Of a stretch of 64,000 nucleotides of DNA, positions 8,135 through 16,686 are shown piece after piece (the stretch's first letter is position 1; each line of letters begins with the position of its first letter). Below the pieces are notes generated by a model. It was not told the DNA's origin. It saw only the letters and a list, made by a program, of their open reading frames with translations, and searched no databases. The translations under genes and the position numbers were made by a program. This DNA is from an uncultured Treponema sp. (GTDB lineage Bacteria; Spirochaetota; Spirochaetia; Treponematales; Treponemataceae), in the NCBI GenBank assembly GCA_946615905.1, contig CAMOIE010000003.1:122382-186381 (forward strand), written 5' to 3'.

Positions 8135-10341
8135 TGAAAAACTTTCTCCCACAAAAGGACGTAGAGATTGAGTATGGAAAGCCCGGTGCAGAAGGAAATG
8201 CCGCTGGAAAGATTGTCAGGCGTACAGACGGAACCGGTACGGTAGAATATGAATACGGCCTTCTGGGCGAGATGACAGTGGAGGGCAGGACGATTAGGCA
8301 CGGACTCTATGAGTCTACGGCTCTTACGCTCTATCAGTCAGACTATCTTGGCCGCATGGAGTATATTGTATATCCCGACGGGGAGACCGTAAGCTACGGA
8401 TATGACGATGGTGGGAACGTATGCTCCGTCACCGGAACAAAGGACGGCTACGCGGACGTTGAGTACGTCAGGGACATAGGCTATGATGAGTACGGACAGA
8501 GGGTCTATATAGCATACGGAAACGGGGTCACGACAAACTACACCTATGACGAGAGGCGGCGCTGGCTCAAGAACCTTGTCACTGAGAGCGAGAGCGACGG
8601 CCAGGTTCAGAACATAGCGTACAGCTTTGACCGTGTTGGAAACGTCCTCGGATACTCCAACTCCGGCAACAAGGAGTACGAGACAGTCCAGAGCTACAAG
8701 TATGACAGCCTCTACCAACTTGTGGAGGCCGAGGGCACGAGCAGCCATATAAAATCCACTGCGGACAGACCCGCCTTTACGGCGACCTACAGGCAGATTT
8801 TCTCTTTCAGTACGGACGGCCTTTGCAACATGACCGCAAAGAGCAGCAGCCAGAACGAGACGTATGAGGACGACCTTAACTACAGCCTCGACTATGAGTA
8901 TGAGGCTGGCTTTGTCCACCGCCTTGCCCGTGCTGGTGACAGGTACTACAAGTATGACGCTAGCGGAAACCTTGTCCGTGAGCAGGAGCGTAGCTTTGAC
9001 GAGACGGAGGGCAGCGAGGATGTGACGTACCGCAAGGTCAGCACCGAGGACGGCGGCAGAAATGTCTCCTCCGTTGACTATGCATGGGCGGCATCAAACG
9101 ACACAAAGAACGCCTCTGTAAAGGACATGTACTATTGGCGCGAGTTCACATGGAACGAGGACAACATGCTGATACAGACGAGGGACAATGACTACATAAC
9201 CACATACCTCTACGGGCAGGACAACCAGAGGGCGGTAAAGTCAAGCGCGCAGAGCGAGACGTTCTACTTCAACAAGTTCTTCACGCACCGCTTTGACGAC
9301 AGCGACAACTGGGCAGCCGGCAGGATGAGCAAGCACATCTACCTAGGCAGCGACAGGATTGTTACCAAGGTCAGCATGCTGACAAGGCTTGACTATGAGG
9401 CGGACGACACAGAGGCGGAGGCCAGCCACACCTACTACTACCACTCGGACCATCTGGGGAGCGCCCAGACGATAACAAACTGTGACGGAGACCTCTACGA
9501 GCGTCTTGAGTACACGCCATACGGAGAAGTGTGGCTGGACGAGGGCGGCGACTATGTTAGGACGGAGGACACGTTCTCAACCCCATACCGCTTTACAGGC
9601 AAGGAGCGGGACGAGGAGACCGGCCTGTATTATTACGGAGCAAGATATCTGGACTCAAAATACTCAAGGTGGATTAGTACCGACCCTGCCTTGGCGGAGT
9701 ATATACCCCTGGCACCGGTTTCAGACGAGGCTAGGAAGTACAACCAAAACTTGCCAGGAATGGGAGGCGTGTTTAATACCATAAATTGCTGTTTATACCA
9801 CTACGCGGGGAACAACCCGGTAAAGTATACAGACCCGGATGGTAGGTTTGCGATTGCAGTTCCTTTGATTCCAATATTGTTTGAAGTCGCCAAAGACGGA
9901 TTAATAATAAGCGGTGCTGTACTTGGTGGACTCTTACTAGGTAAAGGGCTTAGTAGTTTAAGTGATACTCTTGCTAAATCTAGTAATGAAGAGCAGCCTG
10001 CAAACCAAGTAAAAAATGATTTGCAGGGCAATGCTCAGGCGGCAGCTCCAAGTCCAATTCCGCCTGATAACGATGATGATTATTATAAAAGTAATCCAAA
10101 ACATAATCCAAATGCAAAAGGAAATGCAAGTGTAGAACCAAAGAATGCAAGTGAAATGTTTGACAAGTCTGTAAAAGATTCAAATGGAACCAGGTGGTAT
10201 AAGGATAAAAACGGTACACTCCATCGATTCCAAGGTTCAAATCATGAATATCATTGGAATGGCTCTTTTGATAAAGGAAAATATCCTGGGTATATAACAA
10301 AAGACCCTATGTTAAGAAACTTACCTAAAGGAGATATTTAG
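8134..10341 (+). CDS. Orphan RHS core/C-terminal toxin cassette, N-terminally truncated
   Basis: From DVEIEYGKPGAEG to STDPAL the protein is identical to the first RHS protein; a different C-terminal tip follows (DPDGRFAIAVPLIP...NGTRWYKDKNGTLHRFQGSNHEYHWNGSFDKGKYPGYITKDP). GTG start with no clear Shine-Dalgarno; may be translated by coupling or be silent. Confidence 0.75.
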   Translation: MKNFLPQKDVEIEYGKPGAEGNAAGKIVRRTDGTGTVEYEYGLLGEMTVEGRTIRHGLYESTALTLYQSDYLGRMEYIVYPDGETVSYGYDDGGNVCSVTGTKDGYADVEYVRDIGYDEYGQRVYIAYGNGVTTNYTYDERRRWLKNLVTESESDGQVQNIAYSFDRVGNVLGYSNSGNKEYETVQSYKYDSLYQLVEAEGTSSHIKSTADRPAFTATYRQIFSFSTDGLCNMTAKSSSQNETYEDDLNYSLDYEYEAGFVHRLARAGDRYYKYDASGNLVREQERSFDETEGSEDVTYRKVSTEDGGRNVSSVDYAWAASNDTKNASVKDMYYWREFTWNEDNMLIQTRDNDYITTYLYGQDNQRAVKSSAQSETFYFNKFFTHRFDDSDNWAAGRMSKHIYLGSDRIVTKVSMLTRLDYEADDTEAEASHTYYYHSDHLGSAQTITNCDGDLYERLEYTPYGEVWLDEGGDYVRTEDTFSTPYRFTGKERDEETGLYYYGARYLDSKYSRWISTDPALAEYIPLAPVSDEARKYNQNLPGMGGVFNTINCCLYHYAGNNPVKYTDPDGRFAIAVPLIPILFEVAKDGLIISGAVLGGLLLGKGLSSLSDTLAKSSNEEQPANQVKNDLQGNAQAAAPSPIPPDNDDDYYKSNPKHNPNAKGNASVEPKNASEMFDKSVKDSNGTRWYKDKNGTLHRFQGSNHEYHWNGSFDKGKYPGYITKDPMLRNLPKGDI
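8155..9680 (+). repeat. Copy 2 of the 1,526-bp direct repeat (RHS core)
   Basis: Same sequence as 4750-6275. Confidence 0.9.
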
Positions 10342-10342
10342 A

Positions 10343-10894
10343 ATGGTTGTTGGAAATCAAGAGATATTTGCGATAGAAATAGGGCTTAATGACAAGATAA
10401 CAGAACCAGGCTATGAGGATTGGATAGGTTATGGATATTTCGTTGTTTATATTGCAGGTCATCCCTATGGGGTAAAAAAAGAAAATGCAACTTTGCTTTA
10501 TGGAATTTATTATGCCTTGCTTGATATGAGAGAACGAAAGAATTTTTCGACTTTACCGACTGAAAATTTTTTGGACTCAGAAATTGCAAATGCATATTTT
10601 TATTTGCATTATGATGCAACTTCACAATTAATTAAAAACGTAAATCCAAAAGTCAAAGAGGTTTTACAAAATGCAAAGATTGAATGGCCTCCTCTAGAAT
10701 GTGCAAATGATGACAGTTCTATACTATTGCAAATACAAGAAGAAAAATTGATTCGGCTGATTGGATTTTACATTTCTGACAAGGCGAATGAAGATATTCA
10801 TGATATTCATTCTATAAAGGTTAGCAAAGATTACTTTGATACTGTTATTATAAGTGCACTTGAAATACTTGATAATTTTAAGTTGCAACGCTGA
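10343..10894 (+). CDS. Candidate immunity protein, Imm42-like
   Basis: Directly follows the orphan toxin stop with SD aaaggagat inside the toxin end. MVVGNQEIFAIEIGLNDKI...GYGYFVVYIAGHPYGVKKENATLLYGIYYALLDM resembles Imm42 by recall. Confidence 0.55.
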   Translation: MVVGNQEIFAIEIGLNDKITEPGYEDWIGYGYFVVYIAGHPYGVKKENATLLYGIYYALLDMRERKNFSTLPTENFLDSEIANAYFYLHYDATSQLIKNVNPKVKEVLQNAKIEWPPLECANDDSSILLQIQEEKLIRLIGFYISDKANEDIHDIHSIKVSKDYFDTVIISALEILDNFKLQR

Positions 10895-11010
10895 CATAAA
10901 AAACAGAACATTAGGGTCTTTACAATAATAAAAGCATTTCTGAAACTGTAAAACCTTTTCTGTAAACAGCGAAAAGGCTTTAAAAGTCAGTGAAAAAATG
11001 GTGAAATTAT

Positions 11011-11295
11011 GACGTTGATAAAGACCTCGCTATGCAATCTACGGGATCCTTGACTGTTGATGAAAAATCAGCAGGAACATTTGATTCAAAAGTTTTCGGA
11101 AAAGATGGAAAACACTGGTGGCCATCAATATTTAATCCATCATTTCAGAGTAGGAAAAAAGGTTCAATCCATGCTCATTTTGATCTGACTATGCCGAATG
11201 AGCAATTATATTTTGATTTCAAGGATAGATGGAAGATTGATAAGAGGCTTTCGAACTGGAACGATAAAAATCATTCTTTCAGCGTTGATTATTAA
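11011..11295 (+). pseudogene. Probable remnant of a further toxin C-terminal tip
   Basis: Frame readable from about 11011 (NYDVDKDLAMQSTGSLTVDEKSAGTFDSKVFGKDGKHWWPSIFNPSFQSRKKGSIHAHFDLTMP...), with no RHS core in front and an immunity-like gene behind. Confidence 0.4.
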
Positions 11296-11306
11296 GGGAA
11301 CTTTCT

Positions 11307-11816
11307 ATGAAAAAATGTATTTCTATTTTAATTTTTATAATTTTTTTATTATCAAATTGTAAAGGAGAAAAGAAAATGGGATTTAATGACAGAGATATGT
11401 TAAATATGGAAATGGCAGATAAGATTGTTGTCTGTATAAATTCCAAGGATATAGGAGCCCTATATAATTTATTTTCAGACGAAGTTCGAAACAATGATAA
11501 AGCATTAAAAAGTAATATATTAAAAATATATAACTTTTTAGATGGAAAAATTGATTCTTATGAAAAATGGGCTGTTGGAAGTACGACCGATATAGAGAAA
11601 GATAAAAACTCAACTTATTATTATTCTTCTTTTAAATTGAGCATTAATAATGTTGAATATTATCTTTATTATATTTATTATCCAAAAAATGATTTTTCAT
11701 TAGATTCTGAAGGAATTAAAAGTTTAAAAGTTGTAAAAGTATCTGAGGATGATAAATATTTTTGTTATTGGCAAGATATGCAACCAGGCATATTTTTGCC
11801 TGATGAAGCAAAATGA
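11307..11816 (+). CDS. DUF5104-like lipoprotein, candidate immunity protein
   Basis: Lipobox-like IIFLLSNCKGEKK; ADKIVVCINSKDIGALYNLFSDEVRNND...FLDGKIDSYEKW resembles DUF5104 by recall. Confidence 0.6.
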   Translation: MKKCISILIFIIFLLSNCKGEKKMGFNDRDMLNMEMADKIVVCINSKDIGALYNLFSDEVRNNDKALKSNILKIYNFLDGKIDSYEKWAVGSTTDIEKDKNSTYYYSSFKLSINNVEYYLYYIYYPKNDFSLDSEGIKSLKVVKVSEDDKYFCYWQDMQPGIFLPDEAK

Positions 11817-11988
11817 ATTTATTTAATGTGAGCGGCATTAGTCGCGAACAAATCCACGTGACCATCAGTCATAAAAGTTTAACATGCAACTACTAAATTT
11901 TATAGCTATATTTCAATGTGGTTCATATAGTGGATTATGACTGAATGAAAGTCACACAAACGCCCGTTTATATGCATAAAGCACTGAC

Positions 11989-12031
11989 CACTCTACGTCC
12001 TGTTAAATAAAAATTTACAGGACGTAGAGTG
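11989..12031. repeat. Perfect 15-bp inverted repeat with 13-nt spacer
   Basis: CACTCTACGTCCTGT (11989-12003) / ACAGGACGTAGAGTG (12017-12031). Confidence 0.8.
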
Positions 12032-12148
12032 TGATAAGCGCTGCCATGAGTGGTAGGTGCGACAGGCTTTCCCCTCGAAAAATCTTTGCCCATCTGTAGG
12101 GCTATTAAATCTCTAGAATTGCCGCAAAATATATGCTATAACAAGAAT

Positions 12149-13442
12149 ATGGCGACTAGAAAAATGCCGATTGGCGTTCAGGATTTTGAAAAACTCAGAA
12201 ATGAGGGCTATGTCTATGTGGACAAGACTGCCTACATTTACAAACTTGCTCAGGGAAACTGCTATTTTCTCTCCCGTCCACGGCGTTTTGGAAAAAGCCT
12301 CCTGCTCTCAACAATCAAGCAGTATTTCTTGGGCAACAAGGACATTTTCAAAGGTCTTGCCCTTGAAAAACTTGAGGACGAGAATCCGACCTCCTTTGAC
12401 CACGTTGCCTGGGCAAGGCATCCGGTTATATACATCGATTTGAATTCGCAGAAGTACGAGGACAAAGAATCGCTGAACAGAGTCCTTGAAGAAACTTTTT
12501 CAAAATATGAGTCAATTTATCACGTCGAAAAAACTTCTGACTCATATTCATTGCGTTTTGCCCATCTTGTCCGCACGGCATACGAGAAGACTGGCAGACA
12601 GACGGTCGTACTTGTTGACGAATACGACAAGCCCCTCTTGCAGACTCTTGACAACAGGGAGCTTTTCGACGACTACCGGGCGACATTAAAGGCATTCTAC
12701 GGAGTCCTGAAAAGCGAGGACGCGAGCCTCAGATTTTCTATGCTCACCGGCGTTACGAAATTCAGCCAGGTCTCGGTCTGGAGCGACCTTAACAACCTAC
12801 GCGACATCTCTCTTCTTGACGACTTTTCCGGCATGTGCGGAATCACGGAGAAGGAGCTGCGCGACAACTTTGACGAGGATGTAAGGGAGCTTGCTTCCTA
12901 CAACAAGATGAGCGTTGACGAGTGCTATGCCGAACTCAAAAAGCGTTATGACGGCTACCATTTCAGCGACAATTCCGACGAGGTTTACAATCCATTCAGC
13001 CTATTGAACGTCCTTGCAGGAAAGAAATTCTCCGACTACTGGTTCCAGACCGGCACTCCGACTTTTCTTGTCGCGGAAATCAAGAGGAACGACTTTGACC
13101 TCCGCAAGCTAATTAACGGCGTTGACGTTGACTCCCAAAGGATGAGCGAGTACAGCGTTGGCGGCTCCAACCCCATTCCGATTCTTGTGCAGTCAGGCTA
13201 CCTGACGATTAAGGACTACGACAGGGAATTCGGCTTTTATCATCTGGAGCTTCCGAACGAGGAAGTCCGCTACGGATTTTTGAATTTCCTGTCACCGGAT
13301 TTTCAGTGCCGAAAATGCAATCAAACAAATCGTTGACTCCGGCTACGAGGAAAAATACAAATCCAGCGGAAAGAAAATCGTGAAAATCGGGGCTAAATTC
13401 AGCACGGCTGAGCGAAAGCTCGTTGACTGGAAGATGGTCTGA
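12149..13442 (+). pseudogene. AAA-ATPase_like / PD-(D/E)XK nuclease-family gene with deletion and frameshift in the C-terminal nuclease part
   Basis: MPIGVQDFEKLRNEGYVYVDKTAYIYKLAQGNCYFLSRPRRFGKSLLLSTIKQYF is the AAA-ATPase_like signature. ORF stops at 13336 just after FLNFLSP. In another frame from about 13314, AIKQIVDSGYEEKYKSSGKKIVKIGAKFSTAERKLVDWKMV* is the typical C-terminus, so the middle of the nuclease domain is missing. Confidence 0.8.
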
Positions 13443-13494
13443 TACAAAGATTGCTGATTGTAAAATGCCACTTTTTTTGCTAGATTAAAACCGG

Positions 13495-13998
13495 ATGTCT
13501 AAAAAAATACTTTTCGCACTTGCCTTATCATTGTTTTCAGCAGGACTTTTTGCGGATGTCGGACTGGGATTTTCCGGCGGGGTGGACGCCGGGACTGAAT
13601 TCGACATTCCTCTTGGAATTACTGCCGCTTATGACGGCTCTCCCTGGGTCTTTCTGGCGGAATACAAGCCAAAAAATCGAGGGGGCGGACTTTACGCCGA
13701 CAACTGGATGTTCTACGAGAATGTCACGAACTCGCTGAATTACTACGTCCTCTGGGGAGTCTCTGCCTCCTTTTCCACAAAGGAGGAGGTCAAAATCTCG
13801 GCTGGTTCTAGGGCGGGTTTCGGACTCAATTTCTTTTTTCCTAAGTCCAGGGCTTTGGAGCTTTTCGCCCAGGCGGTATGGAATCCTGAGATTGGCGTGA
13901 AGCATGACAATGATGACAGAATCAGCGGCAACTGGAAATTCTTCCAGAAAATCGCGAATTTTCCATGCGAGGGCGGGGTCAGGCTCTGGATTCGCTAA
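13495..13998 (+). CDS. Putative outer-membrane/periplasmic protein with signal peptide
   Basis: MSKKILFALALSLFSAGLFADVGLGFSGG...; alternating glycine/aromatic beta-barrel-like composition. Confidence 0.55.
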   Translation: MSKKILFALALSLFSAGLFADVGLGFSGGVDAGTEFDIPLGITAAYDGSPWVFLAEYKPKNRGGGLYADNWMFYENVTNSLNYYVLWGVSASFSTKEEVKISAGSRAGFGLNFFFPKSRALELFAQAVWNPEIGVKHDNDDRISGNWKFFQKIANFPCEGGVRLWIR

Positions 13999-14002
13999 CC
14001 GG

Positions 14003-14130
14003 CCAGCGATGGTAGGGGCGGGTGAAGCCCGTTTCTACGCGTTGGAGGTTGAGCCTGTCGAAACCACCAGAGCGTAGAAATGAAGCGACAGCGGAACCCC
14101 GGACGTAGCGGCCCGAAGGGCGGCCGCCAA
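14003..14130. repeat. GC-rich structured intergenic element, candidate dispersed repeat
   Basis: TTTCTACGC (14032-14040) pairs with GCGTAGAAA (14072-14080) around an inner ggtt/aacc hairpin; second hairpin GCGGCC...GGCCGC (14108-14127). Confidence 0.5.
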
Positions 14131-14175
14131 ATTTCTGTTGTATCACTTAAGTTTTTTCGCTATATTTAAGTCACT

Positions 14176-15501
14176 ATGATAGTTATGAAGTTCGGCGGCT
14201 CCAGTGTCGCAAATGCAGAGAGAATACGTCATGTCGCTTCGATTATTGAGGCCTATGAAAAAGAGCGTCCAGTCGTTGTCTTGAGCGCGATGGGGGACAC
14301 AACTGACCATCTTCTTGAGGCGGCTGACATGGCCGTCCAGGGGAAAGTTGACATCGAGAAAGTCGAGAAACTCCATTTGGACACAGCCAAAGAGCTGGGA
14401 ATCGATGTTCCGGCAATCGGAGAACTTTTAGGGGAGCTTAAGACCCTGCTCACCGGAATCTCCATGCTGAGAGAGCTTACAAAGCGCACGAAGGACTATC
14501 TTGTCTCTTTCGGCGAGAGAATGTCAGTCCGCATGATGGCGGCTTATCTCTCAAAAAACGGCAGCCCCGCGAAATTCTATGACGCCTGGGACGTGGGCTT
14601 TGTCTCGGACTCCAACTATATGTCAGCCCACCTGCTCGACGAGGTTTGGGGCAATATTCCGTCCGCCTTGCAGGGCTACAAGGAAGGCCTGCAGAAGGAA
14701 ATCCCGATTGTCACAGGCTTTATCGCAAAGGACAAGAACGGAATCATCACGACCCTGGGACGCGGCGGCTCTGACCTGACTGCCACGATGATTGGCGCGG
14801 CCTGCGGAGCTGAGGAAATCCAGACTTGGAAGGACGTAGACGGAATCCTCACGACAGACCCGAGAATTGTAAAGGAAGCCCACCCGGTTCCTGAAGTCAC
14901 CTATGACGAGGCTCAGGAGCTTGCCATGTTCGGAAGCCAGGTTTTGCATCCGCGCTCAATGGTCCCCTGCCGCAAAAGCGGTACTCCTGTCCGCGTGAAG
15001 AACTCATATAATATCAAAAGTCCTGGAACTGTGATTGTCCAAAAGCACGAGAAAGAGACTCCTCCTGTGACCGCAATCACGTCAGTCAAGGGAGTTACTT
15101 TGATTGACATCGTTTCAGCTGGAATGCTGGGTGCCTGCGGATTTTTGGCCCATGTCTTCAACCAGTTTTTAAAATGGAATATCTCAATCGATGTAATCGC
15201 GACTTCAGAAATCTCTGTCTCCCTCACCGTGAACACAAAGGCTGATTTGTCAGGACTTCTTGAAGACTTGTCAAAGGTTGCGGACGTTCAGGCAAAGACA
15301 GAGAAGGCGATTGTCACTCTGATTTGCGATGCCGCCCACTCAAGCAAGATTGTCGCCAAGGGCTTTGACGCTCTTGCAAAAGAAGGCGTAAACGTCCAGA
15401 TGATCAGCCAGGGGGCCAGCAAGGTCAACATATCAATGCTGGTTGACGAGAAGGACGCGAATCAGGTTGTGAGCATTTTGCACAAGGCCTATTTCGGCTG
15501 A
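14176..15501 (+). CDS. lysC: Aspartate kinase
   Basis: MKFGGSSVANAERI...TLGRGGSDLTATMIGAACGAEEIQTWKDVDGILTTDPRIV, C-terminal ACT domains. Confidence 0.93.
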   Translation: MIVMKFGGSSVANAERIRHVASIIEAYEKERPVVVLSAMGDTTDHLLEAADMAVQGKVDIEKVEKLHLDTAKELGIDVPAIGELLGELKTLLTGISMLRELTKRTKDYLVSFGERMSVRMMAAYLSKNGSPAKFYDAWDVGFVSDSNYMSAHLLDEVWGNIPSALQGYKEGLQKEIPIVTGFIAKDKNGIITTLGRGGSDLTATMIGAACGAEEIQTWKDVDGILTTDPRIVKEAHPVPEVTYDEAQELAMFGSQVLHPRSMVPCRKSGTPVRVKNSYNIKSPGTVIVQKHEKETPPVTAITSVKGVTLIDIVSAGMLGACGFLAHVFNQFLKWNISIDVIATSEISVSLTVNTKADLSGLLEDLSKVADVQAKTEKAIVTLICDAAHSSKIVAKGFDALAKEGVNVQMISQGASKVNISMLVDEKDANQVVSILHKAYFG

Positions 15502-15530
15502 TTTCAAACTGACTTTTTCGAGGTGAATAT

Positions 15531-16310
15531 ATGAAAATCGCGCTTGTCGGATACGGAAAGATGGGGCACATGATTGAGGCCTGCGCAAAGGCCGCCGGTC
15601 ATGATGTCGTAGCCACAATCGATGTCTCTGCAAAAGACGCCACAAACGTCGTTCCAAAGGATGACGGACAGGCTGTCGCCCGGGCAGTGAAGTCCAGCGG
15701 GGCAGATGGAATCATCGAGTTCTCCCATCCGACCGCAGTAATCGGAAATCTGAACGCAATCATTCCGTTAGGTCTTCCTGTCGTAGTCGGAACAACCGGC
15801 TGGGCTGACAAGGAGGGCGAGATTGCAGACCTTGCCGCAAAATCTGGCGGAACTGTGATGCGCTCATCAAATTTCTCAATCGGGGTCAATACCTTCTATA
15901 AAATAGTTGAGGAGGCAGCCCGCCTTTTTTCTGAGTACTCAGAATACGATGTCGCGACCTGGGAGATGCACCACAACCAGAAGGCCGATTCCCCGTCTGG
16001 AACCGCCCTTGAGATTGCCCGCCGCGTCATGAGCGGAAATCCTGCGAAGAAAGAAATCGTGACGGACGCTTTCCACCAAAAGCCCGAAAGCTCCCAGCTC
16101 CACGTATCATCGACAAGGTGCGGATTTGTTCCGGGAACCCACACGGTGTTCTTTGACAGTCCGGCGGACACGGTGGAAATCACCCACAGGGCTAGAAGCC
16201 GAGAGGGATTTGCCCGCGGAGCTGTTGTCGCTCTGGAAAAACTTTCCGCAAAGCTTAACAACGGACAGCTCAAAAAGGGAAAACTTTACGGTATGGAAGA
16301 CTTGTTCTAA
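15531..16310 (+). CDS. dapB: 4-hydroxy-tetrahydrodipicolinate reductase
   Basis: VGYGKMGHMIE...VVGTTGW...SSNFSIGVN...EMHHNQKADSPSGTAL. Confidence 0.93.
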   Translation: MKIALVGYGKMGHMIEACAKAAGHDVVATIDVSAKDATNVVPKDDGQAVARAVKSSGADGIIEFSHPTAVIGNLNAIIPLGLPVVVGTTGWADKEGEIADLAAKSGGTVMRSSNFSIGVNTFYKIVEEAARLFSEYSEYDVATWEMHHNQKADSPSGTALEIARRVMSGNPAKKEIVTDAFHQKPESSQLHVSSTRCGFVPGTHTVFFDSPADTVEITHRARSREGFARGAVVALEKLSAKLNNGQLKKGKLYGMEDLF

Positions 16311-16338
16311 AATTTTGTAACGTTATTTTAACAAAACT

Positions 16339-16388
16339 AGCGGTTTTTGCACGTTTAATCCCATTGTGTAAAAGCCGCTTTTTTTTTA
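16339..16388 (+). terminator. Rho-independent terminator after dapB
   Basis: agcggttttt...aaaagccgct followed by a T run. Confidence 0.65.
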
Positions 16389-16437
16389 TACTGGAAATAA
16401 GACATTATCTTTTTGATAACCATCCTTTGGAGGAATT

Positions 16438-16671
16438 ATGACAATAGCAGAAATGCTTCAGCAGAGTCTGATTTTGACTGTGCTCGGTATGTGCGTTGTT
16501 TTCTCCTTCCTGGTCATTATGATTGGCTGTATGCACGCCTTGCGCGCTTGTGTTCACGGCCTCGGTCTTGATAAGGAAGAAAAGAAGGCTGACGCTCCAG
16601 TCCCCGCCTCAACTGTAGACCAGAAGGCAATCGTCGCGGCAATCGCAACCGCTCTTCACGAAAAGAATTAA
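16438..16671 (+). CDS. oadG: OadG-family (oxaloacetate decarboxylase gamma) subunit
   Basis: Single N-terminal TM segment, 77 aa, charged C-terminus, directly upstream of oadA. Confidence 0.75.
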   Translation: MTIAEMLQQSLILTVLGMCVVFSFLVIMIGCMHALRACVHGLGLDKEEKKADAPVPASTVDQKAIVAAIATALHEKN

Positions 16672-16686
16672 GGAGTTTATTGAATT

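Noticed and set aside
12050-12148. 5' extension of the AAA-ATPase_like ORF
   Set aside because: MVGATGFPLEKSLPICRAIKSL is not family-like; the family start is MATRKMPIGVQDFEKL at 12149.
14003-14175. Lysine riboswitch upstream of lysC
   Set aside because: The region is GC-rich and hairpin-forming but does not show the lysine riboswitch core; treated as a candidate dispersed repeat.
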